DNA of 64,000 nucleotides from JACDBZ01 sp036262075. GTDB lineage: Bacteria > Chloroflexota > Limnocylindria > QHBO01. Positions within the stretch are counted from its first letter, which is position 1; the number at the start of each line of letters is the position of its first letter. A program made the translations under genes and the position numbers. The notes beneath the pieces are model-generated. The model made no database searches, was not told the origin of the DNA, and was given only the letters and a program-made list of their open reading frames with translations. The DNA lies in the NCBI GenBank assembly GCA_036262075.1, contig DATAJO010000022.1, positions 133,092 through 197,091 of the forward strand, given 5' to 3'. Positions 1-8,901 of this stretch are shown here, piece after piece.

Positions 1-359
1 GATCGCTCGCCGCCGAACAGGCTCTGCTCCTGGGGGGTGGGCCGCTTCGTGTACTGGCTCGGGCGGGTGAGGCCGACCATGCTCAGCGCCGGACGCATCC
101 AGCGGCCGATGCCGGTGGCGAGGAGGTCCGCGGCGGTCTCCTCGACCTCCTCGATGCGCTCCGCCATGCGCCACAGGAGGAGGTCGCCCTCGGCCCGCAG
201 GCCGATGGTCGAGTACGCGTGCTGGAGCAGCCTCCTCTCCGCGCGCGCGGCGGCGCCGCAGAACTCGTCGATGTCGCTGCGGCGCTCCTCGGCGGGGAGC
301 CGGCGCCATGCCGGGTCGAGGCCCAGCAGCCAGGCGTGCACGACGCGCTCGTCGCTCAT
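1..359 (-). CDS. hemQ: Chlorite-dismutase-family protein, probable HemQ (coproheme decarboxylase), N-terminal part
   Basis: Only the first 119 codons are present; the gene runs off the left edge of the window. The visible part resembles the N-terminal half of the chlorite dismutase/HemQ family: a Trp-rich start, LDPAWRRLPAEER near residue 14, a YSTIGLRAEGDLLLWR segment and a TRPSQY motif near residue 105. HemQ decarboxylates coproheme to heme b in the coproporphyrin-dependent pathway. The heme-ligand and catalytic residues would lie beyond the edge. Its ATG overlaps the hemB stop (ATGA), so it is the distal gene of hemA-C-D-B-Q, and this context is the main support for HemQ over another family member. 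Family assignment is fairly secure, exact function inferred. Confidence 0.72.
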   Translation of the reverse strand, partial: MSDERVVHAWLLGLDPAWRRLPAEERRSDIDEFCGAAARAERRLLQHAYSTIGLRAEGDLLLWRMAERIEEVEETAADLLATGIGRWMRPALSMVGLTRPSQYTKRPTPQEQSLFGGER

Positions 360-1393
360 CGGCTCGCTCCTTCCTCGCGTTCCTCGCTCAGCCAGGCGGC
401 GGCCTCGGCGGCGAAATAGGTGATGAGGATCCCGGCACCGGCGCGGGCCATGGCGGTCAGGGCCTCGAGGGCCGCGGCCCGCCGGTCGAGCCAGCCGCGC
501 TCGGCGGCGGCGACGATGGCCGCGTACTCGCCGGAAACCTGGTAGGCGGCGATCGGGACGTCGGTCGCCTGCCGTGCGGCGGCGACGAGGTCGAGCGCCG
601 GCAGCGCCGGCTTGACGATGACCATGTCCGCGCCCTCCGCGACGTCGGCGGCGATCTCGGCCAGGGCCTCGCGGCCGTTGGCCGGGTCCATCTGGTGGCT
701 GCGCCGGTCCCCGAAGGCGGGCGCCGAACCGGCGGCGTCGCGGAACGGGCCGTAGAAGGCTGAGGCGTGCTTCGCGGCGTACGCCAGGATCGCCGTGTCG
801 CCCCGTCCCGCCGCGTCGAGCGCCGCGCGGATGGCGGCGACCTGGCCGTCCATCATCGCCGAGGGTGCGACGACGTCGGCACGCGCCTCGGCCAGCGAGA
901 CGGCGGTGCGGGCGAGCAGCGGCAGGGTGGCGTCGTTGTCGATCGTCGCGTCGCGGACGACGCCGCAATGGCCGTGCGACGTGTACTCGCACAGGCAGAC
1001 GTCGGCGACGATGACCAGGTCGTCGCCGTGGGCGCTGCGCAGCGCCCGGATGGCGGACTGGACGACGCCGTCATCGGTCCAGACGCCGCTGCCATCGGCG
1101 TCCTTCGTCTCCGGCAGGCCGAACAGGAGGACCGATCGGACGCCCGCCTCGAGCAGCCGATCCGCCTCGCGCACGAGCTCGTCCTCGCTGAGCCGATGCT
1201 GGCCCGGCATGGCGTCGATCGGCTCGCGGATCCCGCGTCCCGGCCGCACGAAGAGCGGCGCGACGAGCATGTCGGGGCTGAGGCGCGTCTCGCGCACGAG
1301 CGCGCGCAGGGCGGGTGTGCGGCGCAGCCGGCGGCCGCGCCGGAAGGCGTGCGTGGCCGGCGTGGTGGGCGCCGGATGGGTGGCGATGCTCAT
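356..1393 (-). CDS. hemB: Delta-aminolevulinic acid dehydratase (porphobilinogen synthase)
   Basis: 345 residues, close to the usual family length. Condenses two 5-aminolevulinate molecules to porphobilinogen in the cytoplasm. The active-site lysines are visible at K208 (AYAAKHASAFYGPF) and K261 (DMVIVKPALP). The cysteine-rich metal site VCLCEYTSHGHCG, with C133, C135 and C143, is the zinc-dependent type. The open frame continues far upstream through hemD and hemC in the wrong phase. The start chosen is the ATG that overlaps the hemD stop (ATGA), giving an N-terminus of normal size. Translationally coupled member of the hem operon. Confidence 0.95.
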   Translation of the reverse strand: MSIATHPAPTTPATHAFRRGRRLRRTPALRALVRETRLSPDMLVAPLFVRPGRGIREPIDAMPGQHRLSEDELVREADRLLEAGVRSVLLFGLPETKDADGSGVWTDDGVVQSAIRALRSAHGDDLVIVADVCLCEYTSHGHCGVVRDATIDNDATLPLLARTAVSLAEARADVVAPSAMMDGQVAAIRAALDAAGRGDTAILAYAAKHASAFYGPFRDAAGSAPAFGDRRSHQMDPANGREALAEIAADVAEGADMVIVKPALPALDLVAAARQATDVPIAAYQVSGEYAAIVAAAERGWLDRRAAALEALTAMARAGAGILITYFAAEAAAWLSEEREEGASR

Positions 1394-2148
1394 GCGATCT
1401 CCCGTGCGAGCTGGCTGGCGATCGTCCGGGCCAGGCCGGCGGCGGTGTGGGTCGTGGCCATGCCGGCCACGCGCAGCCCCGATCGGCGCGCGACGTCGGC
1501 GGTGACGGGGCCGATGCAGTACGCGGGCAGACCCTCGATCGTCGACCGCGCTGCCGCATCGGCGAGGCGCAGGAGCCCTCGAACCGTCGAGCCGCTCGTG
1601 AACGCGATGCCGTCGAGCGGTCGTTCGAGCGCCACGCGCAGGGCGTCGCGGCTGGCCGGCGGCCCTTCGACGGTGCGGTAGGCGACGACCTCCTCGAGGC
1701 GTGCCCCGCGCGCCCGGAGCGCGTCGCGCAGGGCGGGCGTGGCGGCATCGGCGCGGGCGAGGACGACGCGACGGCCGGCGAGGTCGCCGAGGCCGTCGAC
1801 GATGGCGACGGTGAGGTACTGCCCGGGCACGTGGTCGACGCGGATGCCGCTGGCCGTGAGCGCGTCGGCGGTGGTCGGGCCGACGGCGGCGACCCGGAGG
1901 TCGCTCGGCAGGGATCGCCCATTGGCGTGGAGCCGGCCGGCGAGGGCCGTGGCTCCGTTGGCGCTGGTGATAACGAGCCAGTCGGCCGTGTCGAGCGTGT
2001 CGAGCATGCGATCGAGGTCCGCGGCGCACGAGGCGGTGTCGATCTCGACGGCCGGCACCTCGACGACGCCGATGCCATGGGCTCGAAGGACGTCCGACAG
2101 GGGGGCGGCCTGGCCGGCGGGACGGGTGACGAGGATCGTGGCGCTCAT
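1390..2148 (-). CDS. hemD: Uroporphyrinogen-III synthase
   Basis: 252 residues, normal for this poorly conserved family. Cyclises hydroxymethylbilane to uroporphyrinogen III with inversion of ring D. The N-terminus MSATILVTRPAGQA carries the typical TRP motif. The segments WLVITSANGATAL, VGPTTADAL and the later GIAFTSGSTVRGLL are the bilobed HemD signature, with paired 'FTS' and 'GP.TA' elements. The start ATG overlaps the hemC stop, and the stop overlaps the hemB start. The open frame extends upstream to about 3132 but that part is the shadow of hemC. Position between hemC and hemB confirms the call. Confidence 0.93.
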   Translation of the reverse strand: MSATILVTRPAGQAAPLSDVLRAHGIGVVEVPAVEIDTASCAADLDRMLDTLDTADWLVITSANGATALAGRLHANGRSLPSDLRVAAVGPTTADALTASGIRVDHVPGQYLTVAIVDGLGDLAGRRVVLARADAATPALRDALRARGARLEEVVAYRTVEGPPASRDALRVALERPLDGIAFTSGSTVRGLLRLADAAARSTIEGLPAYCIGPVTADVARRSGLRVAGMATTHTAAGLARTIASQLAREIA

Positions 2149-3044
2149 GCCCGCACGCCGCTGGCGAGGAGCTCGTCGGCGACCGCGGCCACGACCGCCT
2201 CGGGGTCGGCGGCCGGACCGGTCGCCTCGGCCCGACGGAACGCGCCGCCGCGGTCCTCGTACGCGGCGCGCAGCCGGAGCCGGTCGCCCTCGACCTCGCC
2301 GAGCGCGCCGAGCGGGGCGAGGCAGCCGCCGCCGATGCGTCGCAGGAGCGCCCGCTCGGCCTCGACGCCGATGCGCGTCGGGCGGTCGTCGACCGCGGCG
2401 AGGCCGGCGCACAGGCCGGCGTCGGCGGCACGCACCTGGAGCGCGAGCGCGCCCTGGGCGGGCGCCGGCAGGACGAAGTCGAGCGGCAGCCGGGCGGCCG
2501 GCGGCACGTCGATGCCGAGCCGATCGAGCCCGGCGGCGGCGAGGATGAGGCCGTCGTACTCGCCGCGCTCGAGGCGGGCGAGGCGCGACTCGACGTTGCC
2601 GCGGATCGGCATGGCCACGAGGTCGTTGCGGCTCGCGGCGAGCTGGGCGGCGCGGCGCGGCGAGCTCGTCCCGATCCGCCCGCCGAACGGCACGGCCTCG
2701 AGCCCGCCACCGTCGGCGGTGACGAGGCAGTCGCGCGGGTCGGCGCGGCGCAGGACGGCGGCGACGGCCAGCCCGTCGACCGGGGCCGTGGGCAGGTCCT
2801 TGTAGGAGTGGACGACGACGTCGACGTCGCCGTCGAGGAGCGCCGACTCGAGGGCGCGGGTGAACTGGCCGTCGGTGGTGACCCACCCGGCCCGCGGGCG
2901 GCGCTCGCTGATCGCGTCGCCCTCGGTTCGCACGGTGACGGTCTCGACCCCGAGGCCGATGCGCGCCAGCGCCTCGGCGGCGATGGCCGCCTGGGCCAGC
3001 GCGAGCCGGCTGCCGCGGGTGCCGAGCCGCAGCATCTCCGCCAT
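2145..3044 (-). CDS. hemC: Hydroxymethylbilane synthase (porphobilinogen deaminase)
   Basis: 299 residues, usual length. Polymerises four porphobilinogens to hydroxymethylbilane. LGTRGSRLALAQA at the N-terminus, HSYKDLPT with catalytic D83, GTSSPRRAAQL (125-135), IRGNVESRL and the dipyrromethane-cofactor cysteine C241 in RIGGGCLAPLGA are all visible. Start codon overlaps the hemA stop by one base (TGATG), so hemA and hemC are translationally coupled. Confidence 0.96.
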   Translation of the reverse strand: MAEMLRLGTRGSRLALAQAAIAAEALARIGLGVETVTVRTEGDAISERRPRAGWVTTDGQFTRALESALLDGDVDVVVHSYKDLPTAPVDGLAVAAVLRRADPRDCLVTADGGGLEAVPFGGRIGTSSPRRAAQLAASRNDLVAMPIRGNVESRLARLERGEYDGLILAAAGLDRLGIDVPPAARLPLDFVLPAPAQGALALQVRAADAGLCAGLAAVDDRPTRIGVEAERALLRRIGGGCLAPLGALGEVEGDRLRLRAAYEDRGGAFRRAEATGPAADPEAVVAAVADELLASGVRA

Positions 3045-4201
3045 CAGCGCTCGACCCCGAACAGCCGGGAGATGGCCTCGGCGTCCGGACCGCCGCGCCG
3101 CAGCGCGACCGACGGCTCATGGAGGAGCTCACCGACGATCGCGGCCGTCACCTCCTCGACCGCCGCCAGCTGGTCGGGCGTCAGGTCCGCGCGGCGCGCG
3201 ACGCGCTCGAGGTGGCGGAGCCGGATGGCGGCCGCGCGGCCGTGGAGCAGGCCGATCGCGTCGCCGCCGTCCCGCGCCGCGACCCAGGCCGCGAAGCCGC
3301 GAACCTCGTGCTCGAGTTCACGCCGGAGGCGGCGCTCGGCGGCCGGCGAGAGCGTGGTCCGGGCACCGGCATCGGTGCCGAGGGTGTCGACGTCGAGGTA
3401 CCGCTCGCCGAGCAGCTCGGCGGCGCGCCGATCGACGAGCCGCGGCATCGACAGGTCGAGCGTCCAGGGCCGGTGCGCTCGGAGGGCATCGGCCTCGAGC
3501 AGCGGTCCGGAGCCGCGCGTGACGAGGACGACGGCCGCGTGGGCGGCGACGAGGTCCGCCGTCAGCGTGCCGAGATGGAGGTCGTGGCCCGTCCCCGGCA
3601 GGTCGTCGAGGAGCTGCGACCCGCGCTCCGGCGAACGCGACGAGACGGTGACGACATGCCCGGCGGCCGCCAGCCCCACCGCCACGAGCCGGCCCATCTC
3701 GCCGGTGCCGACGACGAGGACGCGGGCGCCGGCGTCGAGGCGGGAGCCGAGCCAGGCGACGGCCGGATCGGCCAGCGAGCGGTCGGTGCCGGGCGTGGCG
3801 TGCGAGCGCACGCGGCGACCGAACCGGAGGGCGCGGCGGAAGAGCTCGTTGAGGATCGGGCCGCTCGTGCCGGCGGCGAGGGCCTCCTCGTAGGCGTCGC
3901 GGACCTGGCCGAGGAGCTGCTCCTCGGCGACGACCGCCGAGTCCAGGCCGCCGACGACCTCCAGCACACGGCGAACGGCCTGCGATCCCGAGACCGCCCG
4001 CGACCCGCCGGGTGGCGCCGAGGCGACGCTGACGATCTCGACCCGGTGGCAGGTGGCGAGGACGACTCGCTCATCGGTATCCGCATCGGCATCGGCATCG
4101 GCCGCGGAGGACAGCAGCGCCTCGCGCTCGTCGGGCGCCGCGTCGCGCCACGTCGCGAACCGGACGTGCACGCGGTCGATCGGATCGGTGGTGGTGGACA
4201 C
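3044..4201 (-). CDS. hemA: Glutamyl-tRNA reductase
   Basis: 385 residues, shorter than the common ~420. Reduces Glu-tRNA(Glu) to glutamate-1-semialdehyde, the first step of the C5 heme pathway. The catalytic cysteine is C51 in LATCHRVEIV. The NADPH-binding GTGEMGRLVAVGL lies at 165-177, and a helical dimerisation domain forms the last third. An Asp/Ala-rich stretch (ADADADAD, about residues 34-42) sits just before the catalytic motif. First gene of the hem operon, so likely the regulated step; its predicted promoter is at 4242-4271. Confidence 0.94.
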   Translation of the reverse strand: MSTTTDPIDRVHVRFATWRDAAPDEREALLSSAADADADADTDERVVLATCHRVEIVSVASAPPGGSRAVSGSQAVRRVLEVVGGLDSAVVAEEQLLGQVRDAYEEALAAGTSGPILNELFRRALRFGRRVRSHATPGTDRSLADPAVAWLGSRLDAGARVLVVGTGEMGRLVAVGLAAAGHVVTVSSRSPERGSQLLDDLPGTGHDLHLGTLTADLVAAHAAVVLVTRGSGPLLEADALRAHRPWTLDLSMPRLVDRRAAELLGERYLDVDTLGTDAGARTTLSPAAERRLRRELEHEVRGFAAWVAARDGGDAIGLLHGRAAAIRLRHLERVARRADLTPDQLAAVEEVTAAIVGELLHEPSVALRRGGPDAEAISRLFGVER

Positions 4202-4241
4202 GAAGGCGGCCAGGTTCCTCGCGGGGCTGACGGGCTCACGC

Positions 4242-4271
4242 AGGCTAGGCGCGCCGAATCCGCCGGGTCAA
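4242..4271 (-). promoter_or_regulatory. Predicted hemA operon promoter
   Basis: Read on the minus strand: -35 TTGACC (4271-4266), 18-base spacer, -10 TAGCCT (4247-4242), about 40 bases before hemA. An AAACCT/AGGTTT dyad (4270-4298) overlaps the -35 and could bind a regulator or help end the transporter operon. Predicted from sequence only. Confidence 0.45.
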
Positions 4272-4335
4272 ACCTCAGACATAGATTTGCGCAGGTTTCG
4301 CACGCCTGCCCGGAGCGCGATGGCGCCGGCGCGGG

Positions 4336-5127
4336 TCAGTGCAGGATCTGGGACAGGAACCGGCGCGTCCGCTCGTGCTGCGGCGCCTCGAAGATCTGCG
4401 ACGGCGGGCCCTGCTCGACGATCTGGCCGTGGTCGAAGAACACCATCCGGTCGGCGACGGCCCGCGCGAAGCCCATCTCGTGGGTCACGCACAGCATCGT
4501 CATGCCCTGCTCCTGGGCGAGGCCCTTCATGACCTCGAGCACCTCGCCGATCATCTCCGGGTCGAGCGCCGAGGTCGGCTCGTCGAAGAGCATGATCTTC
4601 GGGTTCATCGCCAGCGCCCGCGCGATGGCCACGCGCTGCTGCTGCCCGCCGGACAGCTGGGCCGGGTACTTGTGCGCCTGCTCCGTGATGCCGACGCGCT
4701 TGAGGAGCTCCATGCCGACCGACTCGGCCTCGGCCCGCGGGCGGCGCTTCACCCGGATCGGCGCGAGGGTGATGTTCTCGAGCGCCGTGAGGTGCGGGAC
4801 CAGGTTGAACGACTGGAACACCATGCCGATCTCGCGACGGATGGCGGCGATGTTGCGCACGTCGTGCGTCATCTCGATGCCGTCGACGATGATCTGTCCG
4901 CGCTGATGCTCCTCGAGCCGGTTGATCGTGCGGATGAACGTCGACTTGCCGGAGCCGGACGCGCCGAAGATGACGACGACCTCGCCCGCCTCGACGGTCA
5001 GGTCGATGCCGCGCAGGACGTGGAGCTGGCCGAACCACTTGTGGACGTCGCGGCAGACGATGATCGCGTCATCGGTCTGCGCCGTCGCATCGGTCTGCGC
5101 CGTCTCGGTCGTCGTGGAGCTCGTCAC
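4336..5127 (-). CDS. aapP: Polar amino-acid ABC transporter ATP-binding protein (AapP/GlnQ type)
   Basis: 263 residues. Powers amino-acid import from the cytoplasmic face. Walker A GASGSGKST at 55-63, the Q-loop FQSFNLVPHLT of the amino-acid subfamily, signature LSGGQQQR at 158-165, Walker B IMLFDEP at 178-184 and H-loop THEMGFA are all intact. GTG at 5127 is chosen because a strong GAGGAG lies five bases upstream; the in-frame ATG at 5184 would overlap the permease gene and has no such site. Last gene of the transporter operon. Substrate class inferred from family and operon. Confidence 0.9.
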   Translation of the reverse strand: MTSSTTTETAQTDATAQTDDAIIVCRDVHKWFGQLHVLRGIDLTVEAGEVVVIFGASGSGKSTFIRTINRLEEHQRGQIIVDGIEMTHDVRNIAAIRREIGMVFQSFNLVPHLTALENITLAPIRVKRRPRAEAESVGMELLKRVGITEQAHKYPAQLSGGQQQRVAIARALAMNPKIMLFDEPTSALDPEMIGEVLEVMKGLAQEQGMTMLCVTHEMGFARAVADRMVFFDHGQIVEQGPPSQIFEAPQHERTRRFLSQILH

Positions 5128-5170
5128 GCGGTCTCCTCGCTGAAGCAGATGCTGATGGTAGCGCCGGCCG

Positions 5171-6364
5171 TCATCGGCTCCCAACCCCGAGCGCCCGCTC
5201 CAGCCGGTAGCTGGCCTGGCTCATCGCGTAGCACAGGACGAAGAAGACGGCGGCGATGAAGGCGTAGACCTCGAGGTTCGCCCCGAACGAGTTCGGTTGG
5301 GCGAGGACCGATCGGCCGATGCCGAGGATCTCGAGCAGGGCGATGATCGTCACCAGGGTCGTGTCCTTGAGCAGGCTGATGAACAGGCCGACGTTGGCCG
5401 GGATGACCGATCGGAGCGCCTGCGGCAGGACGATGTAGAGGTTCGTCTGGACCGGGTTGAGGCCGATGGCGTGGGCCGCCTCGACCTGGCCGCTGGGGAT
5501 GGCCTGGAGGCCGCCGCGGACGTTCTCGGCCACGTACGCGGCCGAGAAGAGGGTGATGCCGCCCATGGCCCGCGCCACCCGGTCGAGGCGCCAGTCCCCG
5601 GGCAGGAACAGCGGCAGGATGATGTCGGCCATGAAGATGATCGTCACCAGCGGGATGCCGCGGATGACCTCGATGTAGACCGTCGACAGCCACTTCACGG
5701 CCGACAGGTCGCTCCGCCGCCCGAGCGCCAGCAGGACGCCGAGCGGGAACGACAGGAGGATGCCGACGACGGCGAGCATGACCGTCAGCAGCAGGCCGCC
5801 CCACACGTTCGTGCTGATCGAGGGCAGCGGCGTGCCGTCGAAGCCGTTGAGCAGGAGGAACGTCGCCGGGATCGACAGCAGCCAGGCGAAGACGAGCGGC
5901 CGGCGCGGCAGCCGGACCCGCAGGCTGATGATGAAGCCGATCCAGACGAGCGCCGCGTTGGCGAGGAGCGCCAGCACCGCCGTCAGGCCGATCGGTGAGG
6001 CGGCGATGAGCAGCGCGAGCATGACCTGGATCGCCGACAGCGTGATCGCCAGCGCCCGCGTCGCCGACCCGAACGTCCCGGCCGACAGCCCGCCGAGGAC
6101 GGACAGGATCGTGAGGTTGGCGACGACCCGCCACGCCTGGTCGGGTGGGAACTGCCCGATGAGGAACAGCCGCAGGTTGTTGGTGACGACGCCCCAGCGG
6201 GCCTCGGTCACGGCCCAGGTGCCGAGGTTGAGGAGGACCCAGCCGAGGGCGACGACGAGGACCACGGTCGTGATCGAGCTGCCGATGCCCGAGAACAGGT
6301 TCTCGCGCAGCCAGGCCACGGGGCCGATCGATCGGCTCGGCGGTGGAAGCGTCTCGGCGGTCAT
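5171..6364 (-). CDS. aapM: Amino-acid ABC transporter permease (AapM type)
   Basis: 397 residues, about 8 predicted membrane segments. The N-terminal extra-helix region is followed by a HisM-type permease core (TM and EAA loop) in the C-terminal half: ENVRGGLQAIPSGQVEAAHAIGL, the cytoplasmic loop that contacts the ATPase. The length and the long N-terminal part match AapM rather than the ~220-residue GlnP type. It lies 15 bases after aapQ. The two permeases pair as a heterodimer in general L-amino-acid (Aap) systems. Confidence 0.85.
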   Translation of the reverse strand: MTAETLPPPSRSIGPVAWLRENLFSGIGSSITTVVLVVALGWVLLNLGTWAVTEARWGVVTNNLRLFLIGQFPPDQAWRVVANLTILSVLGGLSAGTFGSATRALAITLSAIQVMLALLIAASPIGLTAVLALLANAALVWIGFIISLRVRLPRRPLVFAWLLSIPATFLLLNGFDGTPLPSISTNVWGGLLLTVMLAVVGILLSFPLGVLLALGRRSDLSAVKWLSTVYIEVIRGIPLVTIIFMADIILPLFLPGDWRLDRVARAMGGITLFSAAYVAENVRGGLQAIPSGQVEAAHAIGLNPVQTNLYIVLPQALRSVIPANVGLFISLLKDTTLVTIIALLEILGIGRSVLAQPNSFGANLEVYAFIAAVFFVLCYAMSQASYRLERALGVGSR

Positions 6365-6379
6365 CGGCTCACTCGCTCC

Positions 6380-7555
6380 TCACCGCTCGAGGACCTGGAC
6401 ACGGCGGTTGTAGATATTGAGCACGAGGCTCGTCGCCAGGCTGATGGCGAGGTACGTGCCCATGACGAGGAGCATGACCGGCACCGGCTGGCCGGTCTGG
6501 TTCGTCATCGTCTGGCCGATCTTGAACAGGTCCGGGTAGCCGATGGCGATCGCCAGGCTCGAGTTCTTCGTGAGGTTGAGGTACTGGCTGGTGAGCGGCG
6601 GGACGATGATCCGCATCGCCTGCGGGAAGACGACGAGCCGCAGCGTCTGCCCCTCGCTCAGCCCGAGGGCGCGCGCCGCCTCCCACTGACCTCGGCGCAC
6701 GGCCTGGATGCCGCCGCGCACGACCTCGCCGATGAACGCCCCGGTGTACAGGACGAGGCCGACGAGCAGCGCCGTGAACTCCGGCGACAGCGCCATGCCG
6801 CCCACGAAGTTGAAGCGCTGGAGCTCGGGAAGGTCGAACGCCACCGGCCCGCCGGTCACGACCCAGCCGATGGCGACGAGGGCGATGGCGGCGAGCGTCC
6901 CGTACAGGCCAAGGCGCGGGATCGGATTGCCCTCGCGCGCACGACGCCCCGCGACGACCAGCGCGCCGATGGCGACGGCGAGCGCGAGCAGGACGACGAG
7001 GCCGAGCGCGCCGGCGCCCGGGCCGAACTGCGGCGCCGGCAGGTAGACGCCGCGCTGGTTGAGGAACACCGCGTTGCCGATGGCGAGCGAGTTCGCCACC
7101 GAGGGCAGCTGGAGGAAGACGGCGAAGTAGAGGATGAAGAGCTGGACGAGGAGTGGCGTGTTCCGCATCAGCTCGACGTAGCCGGCGGCGACCTGCCGCA
7201 CGAGCCAGTTGGGGGACAGCCGCGCGACGCCGGCGATGACGCCGAGGATCGTGGCCAGGATGATGCCGAGCAGGCTGACGAACAGCGTGTTCAGCAGCCC
7301 GGCCAGGAAGGCGGTCGCGTACGAGCTGGCCGGGGTGTAGGGGATCGGCGTCTCGCTGATATCGAAGCCCGCCGATCGGGTCAGGAAGCCGAACCCGAAG
7401 CCGAGGCCGCGCGCGTCGATCGCCTCGGCCAGGTTGCGGACGCCGAGGCCGACGACGACGGCCACCACGAGCACGATGACGGCCTGCGTCGCGACGCGCA
7501 GGAAGCGGACGTCGCGCCAGATCGGCACGGACGTCGTCGGGTGGGCGGTGGTCAT
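6380..7555 (-). CDS. aapQ: Amino-acid ABC transporter permease (AapQ type)
   Basis: 391 residues, roughly eight membrane segments. The C-terminal core carries the EAA-loop sequence VVRGGIQAVRRGQWEAARALGL followed by the PQAMRIIVPPLTSQYLNLTKNSSLA segment typical of the HisM/AapQ family. A long periplasmic-side insertion with extra helices separates the first and second membrane blocks, as in AapQ. It lies downstream of the binding-protein gene, separated by a strong hairpin (7582-7609). Confidence 0.86.
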   Translation of the reverse strand: MTTAHPTTSVPIWRDVRFLRVATQAVIVLVVAVVVGLGVRNLAEAIDARGLGFGFGFLTRSAGFDISETPIPYTPASSYATAFLAGLLNTLFVSLLGIILATILGVIAGVARLSPNWLVRQVAAGYVELMRNTPLLVQLFILYFAVFLQLPSVANSLAIGNAVFLNQRGVYLPAPQFGPGAGALGLVVLLALAVAIGALVVAGRRAREGNPIPRLGLYGTLAAIALVAIGWVVTGGPVAFDLPELQRFNFVGGMALSPEFTALLVGLVLYTGAFIGEVVRGGIQAVRRGQWEAARALGLSEGQTLRLVVFPQAMRIIVPPLTSQYLNLTKNSSLAIAIGYPDLFKIGQTMTNQTGQPVPVMLLVMGTYLAISLATSLVLNIYNRRVQVLER

Positions 7556-7581
7556 GTCACCGGTCCGAAGCCGGGGATGTG

Positions 7582-7609
7582 ATCGGGGCGGGATCGCTCC
7601 CGCCCCGAT
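7582..7609 (-). terminator. Perfect hairpin between binding-protein and permease genes
   Basis: A 12-base perfect inverted repeat (ATCGGGGCGGGA and its complement) around a TCGC loop lies between aapJ and aapQ, with no T-tract. Such hairpins after binding-protein genes commonly protect the upstream mRNA or partly stop transcription, so that the binding protein is made in excess. That role is inferred. Confidence 0.6.
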
Positions 7610-7626
7610 GCCTCAGGATCGCTCGA

Positions 7627-8769
7627 TCAGCGGTACGGCGGTGCGTAGAGCAGGCCGTCGTCGGTCCACAGCGCGTTCAGGCCGCGTTCCAGCTCGAACG
7701 GCGTGCCCGCTCCGAGGTTGCGCTCGAAGATCTCGCCGTAGTTGCCGACCTGGCTGATGACGTTCACCACCCAGTCGGGCTCCAGGCCGAGGCCGCTGTC
7801 GAACGGATCGGTATCCGGCGGCGTGACGCCGAGGAAGCGCTGGACGGCGGGGTTGTCGCTGCTCGCCGCCGTCTCCTCGACGTTCTCCGACGTGATGCCC
7901 TGCTCCTCGGCCTCGATGGTGGCGAAGACCGTCCACTTCACGACGTTGAACCACTGGTCGTCGCCGAGCGGCGCGACCGGCCCGAGGGGCTCCTTCGACA
8001 GGACCTCCTCGAGGATGAGGTGGTCGGCGGGGTTGGCGAACGCCGTCCGACGGGCGACGAGCTGGGAGCGGTCGGACGTCACCGCGTCGCAGCGCTCCTC
8101 CTCGTACGCCTGGTACGTCGGGTCGATGTCGGCGAAGACCGCCGGCTCGTAGCTCAGGCCCGCCGACGAGAACGCATCGGCCAGGTTCAGCTCGGTCGTC
8201 GTGCCGGACTGGACGCAGATCGTGGCGCCGTCGAGGTCCTCGAGCGTCGTCGCGTCGGTGAGCGTCGAGTTCACCATGATCGCCTGGCCGTCGTAGAACG
8301 TGGTCGGAGCGAACAGGCCCCAGCTCGTGTCGCGGCTGACGGTCCAGGTCGTGTTCCGGATGAGCACGTCGACCTCGCCGGTCTGGAGCGCCGGGCCGCG
8401 CTGGTCGGTCGACAGGTTACGGTACTCGACCGCCTCGGCGTCGCCGAGCACGGCGGCCGCGATGGCGCGGCAGAAGTCGGCGTCGAAGCCGGTCATCTCG
8501 CCCGACTCGTCGAGGAAGCTGAAGCCGGGCAGGCTTCCGTTCACGCCGCAGATGAGGTTGCCGCGCGCCTGGACGAGCGCGAGTCGGCTCTCACCGGAGG
8601 GCTCCCCGCCCTCGGACGGAGCTGCCGATTCGTCCGCCTGGCTGGCGGCGGGCTCGCTCTCGTCCGCCTGGCTGGCGCCGGCGTTGCCGGATGGTGCCTG
8701 GTCACCGCACGCGGCGAGGACCATGGCGAGGACGACGAGGACGATGAAGGGCATGCCGGATCTGGTCAA
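7627..8769 (-). CDS. aapJ: Amino-acid ABC transporter substrate-binding lipoprotein (AapJ type)
   Basis: 380 residues. Export signal MTRSGMPFIVLVVLAMVLAAC with a lipobox (LAAC). Next comes a low-complexity Ser/Ala/Glu/Asp linker with repeated SQADES units, then a type-3 periplasmic binding-protein fold. AapJ-like motifs include GFDADFCRAIAAAV, GEVDVLIRNTTWT, ICVQSGTTTELN and the C-terminal NYGEIFERNLG. The chosen start is TTG at 8769, preceded by GGAGGA at correct spacing; the in-frame ATG at 8784 would precede that ribosome site. First gene of the operon. A possible -10 TACGAT lies at 8828-8823 on the minus strand. Confidence 0.88.
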   Translation of the reverse strand: MTRSGMPFIVLVVLAMVLAACGDQAPSGNAGASQADESEPAASQADESAAPSEGGEPSGESRLALVQARGNLICGVNGSLPGFSFLDESGEMTGFDADFCRAIAAAVLGDAEAVEYRNLSTDQRGPALQTGEVDVLIRNTTWTVSRDTSWGLFAPTTFYDGQAIMVNSTLTDATTLEDLDGATICVQSGTTTELNLADAFSSAGLSYEPAVFADIDPTYQAYEEERCDAVTSDRSQLVARRTAFANPADHLILEEVLSKEPLGPVAPLGDDQWFNVVKWTVFATIEAEEQGITSENVEETAASSDNPAVQRFLGVTPPDTDPFDSGLGLEPDWVVNVISQVGNYGEIFERNLGAGTPFELERGLNALWTDDGLLYAPPYR

Positions 8770-8901
8770 TGGTTCTCCTCCCACTCCATTCCCGTCACGG
8801 GGGTCAGATCGCGTTGCGACGCATCGTACCGCCGGGCATCAAGCGCACGGGTCGGGCGCTCGCAGGCCGTGGTGGCCCAGCTGACTTCCGTTGCGCATTG
8901 G

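Noticed and set aside
356..2710. One long protein joining the hemB sequence to about 440 upstream residues
   Set aside because: The upstream part is the out-of-frame shadow of hemC and hemD; hemB starts at the ATG overlapping the hemD stop.
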